Below are positions 44,701 to 54,570 of a stretch of 64,000 nt of DNA, in pieces. The DNA is taken from contig SRSI01000038.1 in NCBI GenBank assembly GCA_005656395.1, positions 310,001 through 374,000 on the forward strand, read 5' to 3'. This DNA comes from Strongyloides papillosus. Lineage: Eukaryota > Nematoda > Chromadorea > Rhabditida > Strongyloididae. The first letter of the stretch is position 1, and each line of letters starts with the position of its first letter. The position numbers and the translations under genes are program-made. The notes beneath the pieces are model-generated. The model saw only the letters and a list, made by a program, of their open reading frames with translations. It was not told where the DNA came from and searched no databases.

Positions 44701-47700
44701 AAAATAGTGAGTTAACTACCTTTCGCACTGACTATATGAAGAAGACTGAACATCTGTCTACAATTGAAGCAATGGAATTCGACATTAAGGCATTACGCGT
44801 AGAATTGGCTTCCCTCAAAGATGTTCGCGAGCAATCACGTGAACTTAAAATACAATTGCATGATGCTCTACAACTGGCATCATCTAACATTGTCTGTAAC
44901 ACAACCACATCGGTTGACCAGGACAATGTATTTGTAAACAATGACATTCCACAAGTTGTCACTAACGTTACTTGTGTAGAAGCACCACAATCGTCCGTGC
45001 CTTGTGATGGCATAATGGAAAAACACGAGATGTGCTTGAACAGTAATATTAACCTTAGGGTCGAGAATGCCCAATTAAAAGGACAATTACACGATGCCGT
45101 CAAGCAGACGGGGGATGTGCAGCAACATCCTGTTCCATCTAACCCAATCACATATTACAGAATTCGTTGTTTGGACAACGATCCTGATATGTACACCTCG
45201 TTCATGAATTGGATTAAGTTGATACGCGATCAACAATTTGATACAGCTATTCATGAAATGCCAAACACAGTAGCAAGCGCAATGACTTTGATCGCTACCA
45301 TCCTTACAAAATACGGCTTTAATAAAGCCGCTAAAATGGTACAAGAATTCCGATCTACAGATGCACCAAACAATACATTGTTTGTGAATGAACCATTGTT
45401 ATCCACACATCATAATGACTTGCTGTTAGGAAATCCCATTCGTGTATCACGGAATGGCGTAGTTAATAACATTGCTGTTGATGATGCACCGTCTAAACTG
45501 CCTATCATTAAAATTCAATTCCCTTCATTTACGATGAATGCTCTATTAGACACGGGTGCAAATATAAACGTCATAAACAAGACAATTTATGACCAATTAC
45601 CCAAAAATATAAAGTCTAACATTGTATCCAAAAGTAGTGGAGCACAGTTAGCAAACAATACAGTTATGAAGTTCTTAGGCTCCACGATAATAACTCTTAA
45701 AGTAAATAATAAAGTATCAAAAATTAAAACTCACGTTTCTGATACTATTCCTCATGACATGGTAATCGGAATACCAGGTCTTCGAGCTATATATGGTAAC
45801 GAATTAACTATCAACTTGGTTGATTCTAATTCTCATGAGGAGCAATTTTTCACAGTTAAAACCATTGATAATATCACTATTCTCCCCATGACTACCAGAG
45901 TAGTACATGTCAAACCTAACGTAGAAACCACGCATAACAAAGTGAATTTCCTCTTCCAAAGTAATAACCATTGGAAAGGAGTAAATCACATAATGACTTA
46001 TGACCAAATAGGTCCGGTAATTGATAACAGATACGCTGTTATTATACAAAATAAGGGATATAATCCGGTAAATATACCCAGTAACACTGAAATCGGTAAA
46101 CTCTTTTCAATTGAAGAGCTAGATGAAAATACTATTCGTATATCTGGAGAAGAGATAATTCCAGATGATGCTTATTGGGAGAATTCCCTTCCTAATTATC
46201 CGCATCCTCACCCACCTCTAACTAGAGAAAAGTTATTTGACTTGATTGAATGGGAATCATGCGTGTTATCAGAAAAAAGTAAATCCCAATTAAAAGAGAT
46301 AATATGGGAGAATAGAGAAGCTTTTTTCGAATATGACGGCATAATCGGGCTATATAATGGCCCAGAACGTCTTAATATAGAGCTATCTTCACATTCCTTG
46401 CCTCAACGTATCCGGCCAGGCCGCCGATCTAAAGAGGTAGAGGAGGAAATTGATAGACAAGTTCAAGATATGCTAGAAAAAGGTATGATTGAAGACAGTA
46501 GATCACCATACTTGTCTAGAGTTGTTCTTGTACGCAAGAAAGATTCAAAGTGGCGATTTGTTGTTGATTTTAGAGCTATCAATAAGTTAATAAAACAACA
46601 ATCCCACATAATACCACGAATTGATCGTTTAACAGAAGAAGCTAGCGGTCATCGTTTCTACAGTGTATTTGATTTGAAACAAGGGTTTCACCAAATACCC
46701 CTTGATGAAGCTAGTAAACGTATTGCTGCATTCGTGACACATAGAGGAATATACCAGTATAAAGTTATGCCTATGGGCTTGACTGGTTCACCCGACAAAT
46801 TCCAAGATATCATGGACAAAGTTCTTAGTGGTATTGACAATTGTTACATATATCTCGATGATATATTGACATGCACTAACGACGAAGATGAACATCTGGA
46901 AAGGATTCATGATATCCTATCCCGTATTCGCTTATACAACATGAAAATAACCCTTAATAAGTGTCAATTCGGTCAAAATTGTGCACATTATTTAGGCTTC
47001 GTGATTGATTTCGAAGGAATCCATCCTAATCCAGCTAAAGTCAAAGCAATAGCTGATAAAACTGACCCTAAGAACGAGAAGGAACTTAAATCCTTCCTAG
47101 GTGCCGTCTCTTACTTTCGAAAGCACATTGACAATTTTTCAGCAATAGCTGAACCTTTATATCGTGTTATTAATCATTTTCAATGGTCAGATGATCAGAA
47201 AAAGGCATTTCACAAAATGAAAGACGCACTTATCAATGCTGCTGTTCTGGCACCACCAGACCACACTATTCCATATACCATATTTACTGACGCCTCCTTT
47301 CAAGGATTAGGTGCAGCACTAACACAGAAGAGTAAACCTATAGCTTTTGCTTCGCGTTCTCTCAAACCGGCAGAAAAGAATTATCCGATTATTAAACTCG
47401 AGGCATTGGAGCTTGTCTATGCTCTCAAACAATTCCGACCTTATATTTATGGTAAACACACAACGGTGGTTACGGATCATAAGCCTCTGTTAGCGCTGCT
47501 CAAAAACAAGGAGCTGACAGGTATTCTTCAGAGGTACCAAATGGCCATAATGGAATATGATATTACTATAGTCTATGTTAAAGGAGCCGACAACAATGTT
47601 GCCGACTACCTTAGTAGAAATGAATTTAATGCTATCATAGCCAATGAATCTCTATATGAGGATGCCTTCCCTATCATGAAGGACATCCGAGATAAACCAT

Positions 47701-48818
47701 TTGAGATATCCCAATTTGCTAAGTTTCTTGACGACCAAGAAAAAGCTATTCTCCAAGACGATGGCATAATGATAACTATTAAAGGAAAATCTCGCGTTTA
47801 TGTCCCTCGAGTATTACGGGACGAACTGTTGCGAAGATTTCATGAACACCCCGACATTGGTCAACACTGGGGATATGCTAAACTAGCTGATAAATTTTGT
47901 CTTATATTTTATTGGCCTAAAATGGCTATTGACATGCAACGTGTATGGCAAGATTGTGAGGTATGTTGGAGAACCAAACATCAACCTTCTAATCTTGTTC
48001 AAACAAACACACATTCAATTCCTCGACCAGCTGAAGTCTGGGAAACATTGAATGCCGACTATATACAACTTGAAGATAAGCTTCATGTTCTTGTTATTAT
48101 CGACGAATACAGTCGCTTTGCTTATACTGCCATAACTAAAAAACAAGACCAGCACTCCACATTGGTACAACTAATGAAATGTTTCTCGACTTTCGGTTAT
48201 CCCAGAACACTTCGTACAGATGGTGGAGCATCTTTTATTGGCAATAAGGTTGAGAAGTACCTTCAGACAATGCATATCAAGCATTATATTTCATCACCAC
48301 ATAACCACAAATCGAATGCATTTGTAGAAAGATTCAATCGTACAATTCGTGAATCACTTCGTGCTCAAACAGAGTTAACTCCAATCGAAACGGTTTATGC
48401 CTTAACCTATGCTTACAACCGTACTAAGCACATGTCCACAGGATATCCACCAAGTTACTTTGTTCTCAACACGGCTGATCGTGTATTAAAGGATATTCCT
48501 ATGCATGGCATCACTAGCGGACTAACGGATGTTCTAAAATACGGTAGGGAGAAGTATTCTGATACTCCAAATACAGTTCGTCGTCAGGGTAAACAATTGC
48601 TACCTGGGCACATCGTTATGAAACGAGTAATGCATAAAAAATTGTCTCATACCTCTCATAAAAATCAGGACCAATTCGACGGCCCTTACACAGTCATATC
48701 TCACGTACATGGAGACACATTCATCATTCGACGCTGCACCAAGGCAGGTCGCTTAACCGGAAAGGAAGAAAGGGTTACAGCGGACAGACTGAAAATCGTT
48801 CCCGTACACCCATCTTAA
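41727..48818 (+). CDS. Gag-Pol polyprotein of element D with an internal membrane segment and coiled coil
   Basis: About 2363 residues from the first ATG in the frame (41727). Order: Gag core; Asn/His-rich basic region (about 430-510) instead of a zinc knuckle; hydrophobic segment (about 579-600) ending in an Ala-Ser-Ala site like a signal or anchor; long coiled coil (about 765-1125); protease with DTG at 1275-1277; reverse transcriptase with YLDD at 1709; RNase H with TDAS near 1855 and later acidic residues intact; integrase with HHCC finger and D,D35E triad at 2111, 2165 and 2201; and a GPY/F-type C-terminal module. No frameshift separates gag and pol. All catalytic sites are intact, so this copy may be functional. 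The ~600-residue insert between Gag and protease is unusual and is shared in layout with element E. Confidence 0.93.
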   Translation: MSFNYRSSSLPTKQNTSLHVSGDAHASDTKPVNIMLQPSQVVPIMLQARPPIHESGDHHVSEVFPNHDTTYASKATPSNKVVSFQEHPKLLPNVDTSLPAFKGWRNLFHKGSTSVLSQVSHLRLPRQVDETKPGQNGIPLAEQSTIMKTVIAELLNEQQQVLDTEPHKYDALRAEQTNRLTEVLKELHISSDYYVPDLRASYTPKKRSIRTVSELENALLLAQTKKMFGTFKGKSINGYTNFMQHCINTLNLLAHNKDEFPVIDKIAAKLVNYIIPSDSKIANARNIAVTKKSTVDGFSVSYNFTLTEILNDIKDILARQGLQSYENFYAVPPMNDALDVSAHETKFSEYIRKKFSVTNPNAFFRTSKDLKRDQLMLFTKGLHPLLRLNNITPNLYELEYDDFVASYIETQIRMQPAIDVIRRPHLSRGMKPNANKIQSSDRRSSRHPNNSHSKNNHNHQHTYKGNNNNTFNNNNKNKYNNQANTSNGHTSRQLTKHADVRRPNTTYNTNKAPTGGTTNRRGDHKTYPKSKSTTRYSQQSKINNVQASHDDRTDAQSTGKLDGIVYDLSNLVKELKLNTLTICMLILAFLIPFGASAPIGKCKLAPSQYGAYYNQRDFGVDNMVKVHYKQLLPNCKIGSIIENKGIRVKDVFLDNHFDFDKKITTIANPNCHNVKTVRFDNNNNDFVEISDDTVDSSSILKKVHAAISDYEQSCELSNMVAPIKEAPPQVIQNAATEKGKTPASSNTNKAPAATTTLRASTQDKTVVSKIEAELRNCEAKLKSQTKEVEKLKKSERILADDKSKILDDIRTVTTHIEGIPNALTLTIPPISMKEELQSLTTVVQSVIAGERQKAALHEQQISSIRELEDKLLECQNERKKLKKELELKNNELQLLKGDNTKCMNDMKIVQQYVDKTIDEREELNQLRASASSCTKNTNDLQHCLQDTLLLNSAVQLLHKQVNEKSTQTDSLQNEIDELAARITSLNELLELKNSELTTFRTDYMKKTEHLSTIEAMEFDIKALRVELASLKDVREQSRELKIQLHDALQLASSNIVCNTTTSVDQDNVFVNNDIPQVVTNVTCVEAPQSSVPCDGIMEKHEMCLNSNINLRVENAQLKGQLHDAVKQTGDVQQHPVPSNPITYYRIRCLDNDPDMYTSFMNWIKLIRDQQFDTAIHEMPNTVASAMTLIATILTKYGFNKAAKMVQEFRSTDAPNNTLFVNEPLLSTHHNDLLLGNPIRVSRNGVVNNIAVDDAPSKLPIIKIQFPSFTMNALLDTGANINVINKTIYDQLPKNIKSNIVSKSSGAQLANNTVMKFLGSTIITLKVNNKVSKIKTHVSDTIPHDMVIGIPGLRAIYGNELTINLVDSNSHEEQFFTVKTIDNITILPMTTRVVHVKPNVETTHNKVNFLFQSNNHWKGVNHIMTYDQIGPVIDNRYAVIIQNKGYNPVNIPSNTEIGKLFSIEELDENTIRISGEEIIPDDAYWENSLPNYPHPHPPLTREKLFDLIEWESCVLSEKSKSQLKEIIWENREAFFEYDGIIGLYNGPERLNIELSSHSLPQRIRPGRRSKEVEEEIDRQVQDMLEKGMIEDSRSPYLSRVVLVRKKDSKWRFVVDFRAINKLIKQQSHIIPRIDRLTEEASGHRFYSVFDLKQGFHQIPLDEASKRIAAFVTHRGIYQYKVMPMGLTGSPDKFQDIMDKVLSGIDNCYIYLDDILTCTNDEDEHLERIHDILSRIRLYNMKITLNKCQFGQNCAHYLGFVIDFEGIHPNPAKVKAIADKTDPKNEKELKSFLGAVSYFRKHIDNFSAIAEPLYRVINHFQWSDDQKKAFHKMKDALINAAVLAPPDHTIPYTIFTDASFQGLGAALTQKSKPIAFASRSLKPAEKNYPIIKLEALELVYALKQFRPYIYGKHTTVVTDHKPLLALLKNKELTGILQRYQMAIMEYDITIVYVKGADNNVADYLSRNEFNAIIANESLYEDAFPIMKDIRDKPFEISQFAKFLDDQEKAILQDDGIMITIKGKSRVYVPRVLRDELLRRFHEHPDIGQHWGYAKLADKFCLIFYWPKMAIDMQRVWQDCEVCWRTKHQPSNLVQTNTHSIPRPAEVWETLNADYIQLEDKLHVLVIIDEYSRFAYTAITKKQDQHSTLVQLMKCFSTFGYPRTLRTDGGASFIGNKVEKYLQTMHIKHYISSPHNHKSNAFVERFNRTIRESLRAQTELTPIETVYALTYAYNRTKHMSTGYPPSYFVLNTADRVLKDIPMHGITSGLTDVLKYGREKYSDTPNTVRRQGKQLLPGHIVMKRVMHKKLSHTSHKNQDQFDGPYTVISHVHGDTFIIRRCTKAGRLTGKEERVTADRLKIVPVHPS

Positions 48819-48912
48819 GACGAGTACTCAAAACAAATATAATGATTAACAAAGTTTTATTATACTATATAGGCTACAATATAAGCATAAAATGAAATAA
48901 TAAAACTGGACA

Positions 48913-49959
48913 CTAGACATCTTGTGTATGTCTTATTCTGGATACGCCAGAATAGTCTCCGAAACAAAGAAAGTCCTCCTTTGTCTTGAAATACAGGCTA
49001 GCTGGTCCACCAATAACATTTGGTCCACATTTGACGCTATATGGCCTTTGCCAGCCTCGTATTCTTCCCAAATCACATTGACATCTACGGGTGCAACATA
49101 TTATTATCCTTATGCTACCAGGGAGTTGTACGCTTCTTAGGAATTTGCAATCCCTGTAGACGATCACAGCCAAATTTGGGAAAGCTGTCAATACTCCTCG
49201 TGTTATAGTGTTGCTATTCCCATCCCAGTACAGCGCCTTAACATGTAACGATGCCAAGAAGTCAAGGTTATTACAGACCCCCATTGGTCTTACCTTGAGT
49301 GTTTCAACAACTGCATCTTCTAACAGCTTACGGCACCCTTGCATAGAAAAATTGATGTCCAATAATGTCGCTCTTTGTTTATTTAATGCAGCCACTACAC
49401 TTGCATAATGCGATTCCTGATACATTGCCACCTTGATGGCAGCAGCATTCAATGGCCCGCTTCGACGGCCATTCACCCACTCCAAGCACTCTTTGGGGCA
49501 AATTTTTCCGTTCTTCAACCGGCGGTCAGTTGAAAATGCCAATAATGGAGGGCAATATTGATGGAAGATCATTCCCCTTCTTGGCACACTACTAACTCGC
49601 CAGCGCCCCAAAACGATATTGACATCATCACCTGTCAACAGGCAGTGAGCATATTTTTCAAAAGCCTTGACTGTTCCTCTGATATTAATATTCAGAACAA
49701 CATCGTATTTCTCTACACACGACCATGTTTGGGTTACCCTTTCGTCTTGAGTCTTTGATAACGCCAAAGGCATAAAATAACGATCACTTTCACTAACGAT
49801 TCGTGCCTCGGAGCCGCCAGGAATAACAGCAATGTCTCCCCTGTCCTTTTGATGATCGTTTGGTTCATCCAGAAGATCATTCATGTTTCCTCCATCACTT
49901 TGATGGCCGTCTGAACCATCAAGCAGAGCATTATCATCATTTCTATCAATATTGTCCAT
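48913..49959 (-). CDS. Antisense ORF of element D, 348 residues, unknown
   Basis: An uninterrupted ATG-started ORF on the strand opposite to pol, starting 1.2 kb inside the 3' LTR and ending 95 bp after the pol stop. The N-terminal ~55 residues are acidic, with two DGSDGHQSDGG / DEPNDHQKDRG-like repeats. The middle and C-terminal parts are mixed, cysteine-containing and have leucine-rich-repeat-like spacing near residues 225-290. A TTATTCTAG acceptor lies shortly upstream of the ATG, so a spliced antisense transcript from the 3' LTR region is plausible. Base composition is richer in G+C than the surroundings. No family is recognised. It could be an accessory or captured host gene. Confidence 0.65.
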   Translation of the reverse strand: MDNIDRNDDNALLDGSDGHQSDGGNMNDLLDEPNDHQKDRGDIAVIPGGSEARIVSESDRYFMPLALSKTQDERVTQTWSCVEKYDVVLNINIRGTVKAFEKYAHCLLTGDDVNIVLGRWRVSSVPRRGMIFHQYCPPLLAFSTDRRLKNGKICPKECLEWVNGRRSGPLNAAAIKVAMYQESHYASVVAALNKQRATLLDINFSMQGCRKLLEDAVVETLKVRPMGVCNNLDFLASLHVKALYWDGNSNTITRGVLTAFPNLAVIVYRDCKFLRSVQLPGSIRIIICCTRRCQCDLGRIRGWQRPYSVKCGPNVIGGPASLYFKTKEDFLCFGDYSGVSRIRHTQDV

Positions 49960-50629
49960 TACTACAGTTTCAAGGGAACTTAGCTAGAATAACAAAATTA
50001 ATATTATTTAATAACTGATAATGTAGACAATATAATTGTTACGTTAATATATAATCACAATGTGTACGTTAAAAAAAAAGCACCAATTCTTGATAATGGC
50101 ATATTTATATACACATAGCTTAAAATACTTTTATACGACTAAACAACATATGTTTAGTCTGAAAAGGGGACAGACTGATAATGAAAAATTTCATTAATTA
50201 CTTAAAAATTGCAATAAAAAGTGCATAGTACTAACTAGAGGCACAAAATGTAACATTATATAATATAAAAGAAAAATTTTTCTAATATTTCATTTGACTG
50301 AATAATAACTAGACAAAAGACATAATCCCTAAAAATACGTTTTAACAAATTGTCAAATATCAAATACCTGTCTGCTAATTTAATTAATACTCGCTAAAAT
50401 AAGCAGTTGACTTATTAATAAATAAATGAAGATACAATAATATACTAAAATGCCACCAAGCTATTTCATCTACACAATGGGAAATCAGAAGGAAAATAAT
50501 AATCAACACCAACACCACCAACAATCCAGAAACGAAAAGAAATTAAAAATTTACTAGTCAACAAAAATATTAACAATAACAAATTTATACTTTAAAATCA
50601 AAAACAAATAAAAGAAGAGAACACCAACT
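49960..50629. other. Non-coding part of element D between antisense ORFs
   Basis: AT-rich, without an ORF on either strand. It contains the probable acceptor TTATTCTAG (minus strand, near 49985) for the large antisense ORF. Confidence 0.5.
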
Positions 50630-50878
50630 CTACTGATTCCGCTGAGTCCACCTGTTAAAGTAATAAACAATCACTGGCATTAACAACTGAAGAATAAGAT
50701 TTAAAACTTCCATCCAGTACTCCTTAGGACTATCCGCATACTGAATAGTAATAGGCTTACATGGTGGTGGTGGAGGTGGTGGTGGTGGTGGCGGTGGACA
50801 TGAAGTTGAAACCGGACAGTCATTGGAAGAAATAAAGCCCAGAGATTGACAAAGTTCGGTATAAGTACTTGGAGCCAT
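50630..50878 (-). CDS. Antisense small proline-rich membrane protein of element D
   Basis: About 82 codons starting at an ATG at 50878. It has an N-terminal polar part with two cysteines, a run of 12 prolines bounded by cysteines, and a C-terminal hydrophobic segment of about 19 residues followed by a short basic tail. A tail-anchored single-pass membrane protein is inferred. Small size makes it less certain than the larger antisense ORF. It lies between that ORF and the 3' LTR, so a single antisense transcript would meet it first. Confidence 0.5.
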   Translation of the reverse strand: MAPSTYTELCQSLGFISSNDCPVSTSCPPPPPPPPPPPPCKPITIQYADSPKEYWMEVLNLILQLLMPVIVYYFNRWTQRNQ

Positions 50879-51120
50879 TCGCAATCAAATTTCAAAAATT
50901 GGAACTATAAATAAAGAAAAAATTATTAAACTAAAATTAAATTAAAAATAATGAATTAAAAATACATCTATCTCTTAGAAAACTATAATGAAAAAGAATT
51001 AATCTTATCAAACATATAAGCAAAAGAAAAAAACCTTTAACATATACAATAAAGAAGATGACAAAAGAAAAAAAAACCTTAACACATGCAAAAAGAAAAA
51101 AAACCAAGTTTACTTAATCC

Positions 51121-51149
51121 CTACCTGATAAACCAGGTAGAAAAGGGGA
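51121..51149 (+). promoter_or_regulatory. Hairpin plus polypurine tract of element D
   Basis: A perfect 7-bp stem CTACCTG / CAGGTAG (51121-51140, 6-nt loop) abuts AAAAGGGGA (51141-51149), which ends exactly at the 3' LTR. The purine tract primes plus-strand DNA synthesis. The hairpin may help define it. Confidence 0.8.
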
Positions 51150-51292
51150 TGTAGGGTGGGACAACCCACCCTTTCCAAGATAGTATAAAGAGAAAGATAC
51201 TTTTATTATTAAACCCATTATTGTTAATCAGAGAGCTTTTAAAATAAAATTTAATATATATATTCCATCTACCTTTTATCAAACAGATTACA
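51150..51292 (+). repeat. 3' LTR of element D
   Basis: 143 bp, one difference (ACCCATT for ACACATT) from the 5' LTR. It supplies the last ~57 codons and stop of the truncated gag ORF of element E on the minus strand, a by-product of the junction. Confidence 0.95.
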
Positions 51293-54200
51293 ACTGTTCG
51301 AGAGATTGTGCCCCCAATCTTCTCTTTAGCCATTCTGCCTGCTATGGCAGAAAATACCCCAATGAGGAATGATAGAAAGGACTCATAATCTAGTCCTTTA
51401 CCCTCAAAGTTTAGATTTTTAATTGAATTATTCAATTGGTCTGTGAAACTAGATTTGTCTTCTTTTTTATTTTGTTGTATTTGTTTACGAAGATCGTTTA
51501 CATTTAAGTACTCTAATTCCTGTGTGGTATCAATTATGCCTTCTACGTTATTAAGTCTATATATAAGAGCTTCTTTATGGATACAGGCTGTACCTTTTGG
51601 TATCCCTTGAATAGTTAGTATTTCGTGTGTTATCTTTTTTATATTATGGTAAGTATTGGTACGTAATGAATCGTATTTATTTAACTCATGCTGTGTAGAT
51701 GTTAATTTATTATTTAACTCAGATTTGTCATCATCACATTTTTTACGAAGATCGTTTATTTCTTTAAGATGTGTTTCAGTCATCTTATTCTTTTCATCGA
51801 GACATTTATTTAACTCATCTGTTTGAACGCTAGGAGGTTCATTACTCCTATCTGTCGATATTTGGTCTAAAAGGATTTTCCTATTTTCAGCAATTTCTTC
51901 AATTGCCTTTTTATCATCAAGACATTGTTTTGCCTTATCTGTTTCCCTTTGTAGATCTAATTCAAACTGATTTCTTTCAGTTAAACAATCATTTAGTTGT
52001 TTTTGTGTATCTCTATGAGTATTTATTTCGTCACGAATGCGATCATCTTTATCTTTTAATAGTTTTTGATGCTGATCTTTAGTATTACGAAGATCTGTCT
52101 GAGTATTACTTAACTCTGTATTTTTAGATTCTAATTGTGTTTTAAGAGATTTTTCTGATTTCTCTAACTCTATTACCTTTTGTTGAGCATCTCTGAGTAA
52201 TATGTCATTACTTAACCATTTATCTTTTTTGTTAATGGTATCTGCTATCATCTCTTCGAGACCTTTAGCATACCGTTGTAATCCGTTGAATTGTATTTTG
52301 GCTTCAGCCTCATATTCTTGGCCGGAGCTACGGAGATTATCTACCATATTATTTTTCCCGTATTCAGGAAGTTTGAAGCTATCAGCACTTAATGGTTGTG
52401 CTGTCCTTTGTGATCCATCGGATGTTTCGCTTGTTATGCTCATTTCGTCATCCGACTTTTTGGATTTATCACTAGGTAATGATACACTATCAATTGAATT
52501 AATTGATATGACGTTTTCAGGTGCCTTGGCCTTGGCTCCTGTCGCCTTTTTGGGCTTACATTTAGCATTGTATGCTTTTGCCATGTCGATGTATCGTTTT
52601 GCCTCATTGGCCACACTAGGTCCTTGTTCTGGTGATTTCTCATACCAGGTACCATCTTTACTAACGTATAAATTTTTGTAATTGCATTCATTTACGCGTT
52701 TCTTCTGAAAGGCTATCTCAGAAATCTTATTTCCGGGTTTTTCCCGTATAAGTATTTGATGCATTAACGTGCCAGTGATTTCATATCTTTCCACTGGAAA
52801 ACAGGCGGAGGGTATTACTCTAAATTGAGCTGCTGTCGCTGTTTTGGCGTCCCATTTAGCGAGAGCATAAAATGCAGGAGCCATGGGTTGATCGCACGGT
52901 TCAACCTCATAGCTGGGTGGTAATGTTGCACTTGTCATTGGCAACAGGATGAGCATAATGCAGGCCATCATTAACGTCATATTGTACTTCGCATTGGCTA
53001 AACTAGTGAGTACCAATTTATTGACGTAATCTGCCATTGATGCTTCCTCAACGCTATTCACCTGGACTGTACCAGAGTGTTGTTTGCCATTTTTGGTACC
53101 TTTACCTTTAATGTAGGTTTTACTATTATTTTTATAGTTATTATTAGAGTTATTATTATTACTCTTAGCGTTGTTCCTCTCACGGTTACCACCGTTTCCG
53201 TGATTATTTTTATTACCGTTATGTTTAGTATAGTTATTTTTACCTTTATGTCTATTCTTATCATAATTATTGTTATGGTTCTTATTGTTATTACCTTTAT
53301 TGTAATTATTTTTATGTTTATTACTGTTATGGTTTCTATTATTATCATGTCTATATTTATCGCTTGTCTTGTCGATATCTATTGCCTCATCCCCTTTGTT
53401 TATTTTATAATTTGGGTTATGATAGGCTAAAGAAGACTCAGCTTCAGTAAAGTGATTGGTGAACTCATTCCATCTCCAGTCTCTTCCTAACTCGATTCTC
53501 GCTTCTTTGCGAATTATGTGGGGTACTGCATCACAGAAGTTCATGACTTCAGATCTCATGAGAGCAGGGTTGTCATTAAGATATGCATCTATCGATGTTA
53601 CATCGAATCGTTGTTGGAGATACTTCTCGTATTTCTTTATGAATTTTACCATGTTATCGGTGCGTCTGTCCCAATATGGTCTCTTTGCCAACATTTGGGT
53701 TCTGCTTTTTGTAGCAGAGCTTCTCATTTGAAGATATACAGCTTCTAACAATGCAGGTAATTGGGTACCTACTTTTAGTTTCCCTGTTTCATCAGAAAAC
53801 ATTGGGCGTACTTGCGTTAGGAATCTGTAAGCATCGCTGGATTCGGGTATGAAGATGTCAATGAATTTGACACAGACTTCACATGCTAATCCAAATGAAT
53901 AATCGGTTGCAGTTATGCCTGATAACATGTTAAGAAGTTTATCTTTCCACTTATTGAAATCGGTATCCGATCCTTTTGTAAAAGGTTGTAGTACAACACC
54001 TTTTTGAATATATCCTAATATTGTTCTAGACAACTCGTCTTGAAGCGGATCAGCTTTTCTCGTGTCCCATATTACGGGTAATACGGCTGATCTTCCCTCT
54101 GGAATCTCACATAAAGCCATGAGTTCAGTTAACTCATCCATTTGAGCTTTAATTAACCGCTCTTTTTCCTCTTTTGTAGGGATTCGCCCTACTGATAGGA

Positions 54201-54330
54201 GTCTTTGCTCATCTTTCCATTGTTTAGACCGAATGGTGAAGATGGCATCGAAATTTGCCATCCTAGAGGATCTAGGAGTTTCTTGGGCATTAGGAGCCGT
54301 TGGAAGTGGATTACTATTAGTGGTATTCAT
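51293..54330 (-). CDS. Gag-type polyprotein of element E, truncated before protease
   Basis: Starts at ATG 54330 and stays open for about 1012 codons to the D junction, then runs 57 spurious codons into the D LTR. It has a Gag core, a long Asn/His/Lys-rich basic region (about 310-415) and a hydrophobic segment (about 449-471) with a Thr-Ser-Ala end. Cysteine-containing sequence follows, then a long coiled coil (about 690-920). A second hydrophobic, Gly/Ala-containing segment lies near 990. Protease and polymerase are missing. Preserving the membrane segment and coiled coil at this divergence suggests that they matter for particle formation. Confidence 0.88.
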
Positions 54331-54570
54331 TACGCTCAAAGTTCAAACACTTTTACTTTTTGTTTTTGCTGTTTATCAGTCTAATTTGTATTTCCTTATT
54401 GGAAAAAGTTATTTAATTATTTGTATACTCGTTAGAGTAGGACAGTTTTGTTTTTTATTTATGTGTATACTTAGTAAGTATAACTTTATATTGTTATTTG
54501 TGTATATACTGTATAGTATAGTCTGTTGTAGAATAAACTGGTAGCTTATTCAGTGGTTATAAGTATTTAT

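Larger units (their letters stand above)
41143..51292 (+). mobile_element. LTR retrotransposon D, complete, 10.15 kb, with antisense ORFs
   Basis: 143-bp LTRs (41143-41285 and 51150-51292) start TGTAGGG and end GATTACA and differ at one position, so insertion is recent. A primer-binding site matching the 3' end of glutamine tRNA (TGGAGGTTCCAC) starts at 41286. A polypurine tract (51141-51149) directly precedes the 3' LTR. One uninterrupted Gag-Pol ORF fills 41727-48818. The 2.3 kb between pol and the 3' LTR, where an envelope gene would lie in errantiviruses, has no sense ORF but two antisense ones. The flanks (element C left, element E right) show no target duplication. Confidence 0.95.

Noticed and set aside
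51121..51292. C-terminal ~57 codons of the truncated gag ORF of element E
   Set aside because: These codons come from the 3' LTR and polypurine region of element D read in antisense, a junction artefact.
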